Source: Streptomyces akebiae
GTDB lineage: Bacteria > Actinomycetota > Actinomycetes > Streptomycetales > Streptomycetaceae
DNA: 64,000 bases
Assembly: GCF_019599145.1 (NCBI RefSeq)
Contig: NZ_CP080647.1
Location: 3,224,001-3,288,000, forward strand
Reading direction: 5' to 3'
Notes under the pieces: model-generated
Seen by the model: only the letters and a program-made list of their open reading frames with translations
What the model was told of the DNA's origin: nothing
Database searches by the model: none
In this document: positions 61,547 through 64,000 of the stretch, piece after piece
Layout of the letters: each line of letters opens with the position of its first letter
Position numbering within the stretch: the first letter of the stretch is position 1
Made by a program: the position numbers and the translations under genes

Positions 61547-62575
61547 ATGCACGTAGGAACATTTGTACTGGGCGCCCAATTCCCCGGCCAGGGCCAGGGG
61601 GAGGCGCTCCACCGGGCGGTACGGACCGCCGAAGTGGCCGACGAGGCCGGGCTGGACGCGGTCTGGCTGGCCGAGCACCACTTCGTGCCGTACGGCACCT
61701 GCCCGTCGGCGATCACCCTCGCCGCGTTACTGCTGGGGCGCACCCGGCGCATCCGGGTCGGCACGGCGGTCAGTGTGCTGCCCACCGTCCACCCCGTGGC
61801 CCTGGGCGAACAGGCCGCGCTGCTGCATGTGACCTCCGGCGGACGCTTCTCCCTGGGCGTCGGGCGCGGTGGGCCGTGGGTCGATCTGGAGGTCTTCGGC
61901 TCCGGGCTGGAGGCGTACGAGAGCGGCTTCCCGGAATCACTCGATCTGCTCATGCGCTGGCTGCGTGAGCCGTCGGTGTCGGCGTCGGGGGAACGATTCA
62001 GCTTTCGTGAGGTGCCCGTCGTCCCGAGGCCCGCGGAGGACCTGGACGAGACACCGGGCCCGGAGGTCGTCGTCGCCTGCACCTCGCCGTCGAGTGTGAA
62101 GCTGGCCGCCGAACGGGGGCTGTCGATGCTCCTCGGCATGCACGTCGGGGACGAGGAGAAGGCCGAGATGGTCGCGCTGTGGCGCACCTGCGCCCGGGCG
62201 GCGGGCCGTTCGCCGGAGGAGATCTCCGGCGCGGCCCATGTCTCGGCCGGCGTCTGCCAGATCGCGGACCGGCGCACCGACGCCGTGGAGTCGCTCACCA
62301 AGGCGATGCCGGGCTGGCTGAAGCAGGGCCTCGACGCGCATGTGACCGTCGACGGCCGCGCTCGCGCCATGCGCGACCCGCTGGCCTACACCGAACTCCT
62401 CTGCGGGCTGCACCCGGTGGGCACCCCGCGGCTGTGCGCCGACCGGCTCGCGGCGACCAGCGAACGGACGGGCATCTCCCGCTTCGCCCTGCTCGTCGAG
62501 GGCTCCGGCGATCTGGCCGCGACGGAGGAGAACGTACGGCGACTCGGTGCCGAGGTGCTGCCTCACCTCGGCTGA
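61547..62575 (+). CDS. Luciferase-like monooxygenase (LLM) family oxidoreductase
   Basis: ATG 61547 follows AGGAAG. The 342-aa protein has the LLM barrel: AEVADEAGLDAVWLAEHHF, RTRRIRVGTAVSVLPTVHPV and SGGRFSLGVGRGGP. It uses FMN or F420. The CDS has a TTA codon at 61727-61729 (LAALLLGR), so expression should depend on bldA. Substrate unknown. Confidence 0.9.
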   Translation: MHVGTFVLGAQFPGQGQGEALHRAVRTAEVADEAGLDAVWLAEHHFVPYGTCPSAITLAALLLGRTRRIRVGTAVSVLPTVHPVALGEQAALLHVTSGGRFSLGVGRGGPWVDLEVFGSGLEAYESGFPESLDLLMRWLREPSVSASGERFSFREVPVVPRPAEDLDETPGPEVVVACTSPSSVKLAAERGLSMLLGMHVGDEEKAEMVALWRTCARAAGRSPEEISGAAHVSAGVCQIADRRTDAVESLTKAMPGWLKQGLDAHVTVDGRARAMRDPLAYTELLCGLHPVGTPRLCADRLAATSERTGISRFALLVEGSGDLAATEENVRRLGAEVLPHLG

Positions 62576-62654
62576 GCCACTGCGGGGAGCTTGCCGCCCC
62601 GGTTACCGATGCACCTCCCGCGATGGGAGCGGCAAGCTGTGGCGCGTCATGCCC

Positions 62655-63047
62655 TCAGCAGTCCCGGAGTTCCGGGGACTGGTTGAGGAGTTGACCGCGG
62701 ATCGAGGTGAAGCGGGCCAGCCTGTCGTCCACGGACGGGTCCAGCGGGAACACCGCCACCCGGTGGCAGTTCTGGAAGGCGAGCCGTACACCGAAGTGCC
62801 GCTGAAGCGCGCCGCGAATCGCGTCACTGGCGAGCGCGCGCAGCAGCTGCCCGCGCGCCTGCTCGTCCGGCGGGGGCGTCTGGTTGTCGGCGAACTCTCC
62901 GCCGTCGACCTTCAGCTGGGCCACCAGAGAGCTGATCATCTCCCACGCGTAAGGCAGGGAGGTCCGGACGCAGTCGACGAAGGCGGCTTCGTCGACCTCG
63001 CCTCGCTCGGCCTGTTCGAGTAGGGCCGGTGAGACGTCGAGCGACAT
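62655..63047 (-). CDS. SCO5389-family protein
   Basis: ATG 63047 follows AGAGGAGAA. The 130-aa mainly helical protein (LLEQAERGEVDEAAFVDCVR, LPYAWEMISSLVAQLK) ends with FGVRLAFQNCHRVAVFPL. I recall this as a conserved actinomycete family named after SCO5389, always near nucS. Function unknown; an N-terminal extension seen upstream is untranslated. Confidence 0.85.
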   Translation of the reverse strand: MSLDVSPALLEQAERGEVDEAAFVDCVRTSLPYAWEMISSLVAQLKVDGGEFADNQTPPPDEQARGQLLRALASDAIRGALQRHFGVRLAFQNCHRVAVFPLDPSVDDRLARFTSIRGQLLNQSPELRDC

Positions 63048-63441
63048 GGGTTCTCCTCTCGCACCCCCGCAACAACAGGGGTTGACGGACAGGGGCGGAG
63101 ATCGGTCGGCGAACACGCAGAGTGCACGCTCCGCGACCTCCAGTTTCTACGGTAAGCAACCGAAGGTGACCGCACCAGGAGATTGCGCGCACCGACAGGG
63201 CGTGTGACGCACACAATCAGCCAATGCCGAACAGGAGTTGACAGCGGCACATGCCGGGGGACGCCGAAGGTCCACATGAGGGGCGGGAGGACGTGACGGA
63301 GGGCGACAGTGGCCGGGCTGAAGCGACGGATTCGTCGAACGCCGTCCGGCGGGGTGCGAGGGCACAGGAGCGGAGTCCTGCGACGGCCGTTCCGGCAGCC
63401 GAATCGCGCGCACCCGTCGGCGTCGAGTAGCGTTGCCGACC
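63048..63441. other. 394-bp divergent region between the SCO5389-family gene and nucS
   Basis: Holds the ribosome-binding site of the minus-strand gene, TTGACA at about 63237 on the plus strand without a matching -10, and TAGCGT (63428-63433), 8 nt before the nucS ATG, as a probable near-leaderless -10. A weak 59-codon frame at 63251-63430 is described separately. Confidence 0.6.
63251..63430 (+). CDS. Doubtful 59-aa ORF upstream of nucS
   Basis: ATG 63251 to TAG 63430 encodes a charged, disordered peptide ([20 protein letters not shown]). AGGAG lies 14 nt upstream. Third-position GC (about 75%) is lower than that of neighbouring genes, so it may not be real. It ends on the nucS -10. Confidence 0.2.
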   Translation: MPGDAEGPHEGREDVTEGDSGRAEATDSSNAVRRGARAQERSPATAVPAAESRAPVGVE

Positions 63442-64000
63442 ATGCGTCTCGTCATTGCCCGCTGCTCCGTCGACTACGCGGGCCGGCTCACCGCCCATCT
63501 TCCCTCGGCCCCTCGCCTGATCCTGGTGAAGGCTGACGGCAGCGTCTCGATCCACGCGGACGACCGGGCCTACAAGCCCCTCAACTGGATGTCGCCGCCC
63601 TGCACGCTGAAGGAGGGCTCCGGGGACGAGGAGGGCGTCTGGACCGTCGTCAACAAGGCGGGCGAGAAGCTCATCATCACGATGGAGGAGGTCCTCCACG
63701 ACTCCTCGCACGAGCTGGGCGTCGACCCCGGGCTGATCAAGGACGGCGTCGAGGCGCATCTGCAGGAACTCCTCGCCGACCGTATCGAGACCCTGGGCGA
63801 GGGCTACACCCTCATCCGTCGCGAGTACATGACCGCCATCGGCCCTGTCGACATCCTGTGCCGGGACGCCGACGGCGCGACCGTCGCGGTGGAGATCAAG
63901 CGGCGGGGTGAGATCGACGGCGTCGAGCAACTCACGCGGTACCTGGAGCTGTTGAACCGCGACCCCCATCTCGCGCCGGTCCGCGGCATCTTCGCCGCCC
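63442..64000 (+). CDS. nucS: Mismatch-specific endonuclease NucS/EndoMS, 3' end outside the window
   Basis: ATG 63442 opens [20 protein letters not shown], the NucS N-terminal DNA-binding domain; the nuclease core begins with [20 protein letters not shown] and [17 protein letters not shown], holding the catalytic D-x(n)-E-x-K residues. The 186 codons present reach the middle of the protein. NucS performs non-canonical mismatch repair in actinobacteria lacking MutS/MutL. Confidence 0.95.
   Translation, partial: MRLVIARCSVDYAGRLTAHLPSAPRLILVKADGSVSIHADDRAYKPLNWMSPPCTLKEGSGDEEGVWTVVNKAGEKLIITMEEVLHDSSHELGVDPGLIKDGVEAHLQELLADRIETLGEGYTLIRREYMTAIGPVDILCRDADGATVAVEIKRRGEIDGVEQLTRYLELLNRDPHLAPVRGIFAA

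Overview
The window is a chromosomal segment of a Streptomyces species. The evidence is a very high GC content with G/C-rich third codon positions, the cytoskeletal gene pair scy and filP, an actinobacterial nucS, the GlgE-pathway genes pep2 and glgB, many probable leaderless transcripts, and rare TTA (bldA) codons. From memory, the gene order resembles the core region around SCO5441 to SCO5388 of S. coelicolor. No tRNA, rRNA, CRISPR array, phage or complete insertion sequence was found.

Layout. 1-4.7 kb: end of maltokinase and a branching enzyme with a long lysine/alanine-rich N-terminal tail. 4.7-9.5 kb: an atypical cytochrome P450, a HelD-type RNA polymerase helicase, and a thioredoxin/MerR pair. 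9.6-14.3 kb: a dicarboxylate transporter (dctA-like) and a CitA/CitB-type two-component system, with unusual hairpin arrays and a 17-bp minisatellite in the gaps. 14.3-18.2 kb: a membrane protein and a complete sugar ABC importer. 18.2-21.9 kb: an accessory island with a degraded TPR gene, a nucleosidase-STAND-TPR conflict gene split by a +1 frameshift and carrying a TTA codon, and a PPOX-type oxidoreductase. 22-29 kb: an HTH regulator and the central-carbon block pfkA, pta-ackA, pyk. 29.2-34.7 kb: a three-gene envelope operon with palindromes upstream, a thioredoxin-TPR protein and a TetR regulator.

34.7-43.4 kb: a MITE-like element that abuts and completes icmA (isobutyryl-CoA mutase), two DUF3817 proteins, MarR and TetR regulators, a three-gene TetR/DUF4166 operon with two matching operators, an MTH1187-type protein, three tandem AIM24 paralogues and a MarR regulator preceded by a tiny leaderless ORF. 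43.5-48.1 kb: an OmpR-type two-component system divergent from a PepSY protein, and an MFS exporter with a structured leader. 48.3-51.1 kb: meaB, a thiolase and mce, which with icmA serve branched-chain and propionyl/methylmalonyl-CoA metabolism. 51.4-56.4 kb: scy and filP, polar-growth coiled-coil proteins. 56.9-61 kb: two paralogous ABC exporter pairs. 61-64 kb: a zinc-finger protein, a luciferase-like monooxygenase with a TTA codon, an SCO5389-family protein and the start of nucS.

The most unusual items are the split nucleosidase/STAND gene (18432-21384), the array of about a dozen small hairpins with compensating stem changes (11192-11514), and the MITE whose end supplies the icmA stop codon (34701-34905). 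Functions are read from motifs and neighbourhood; no database search was possible.
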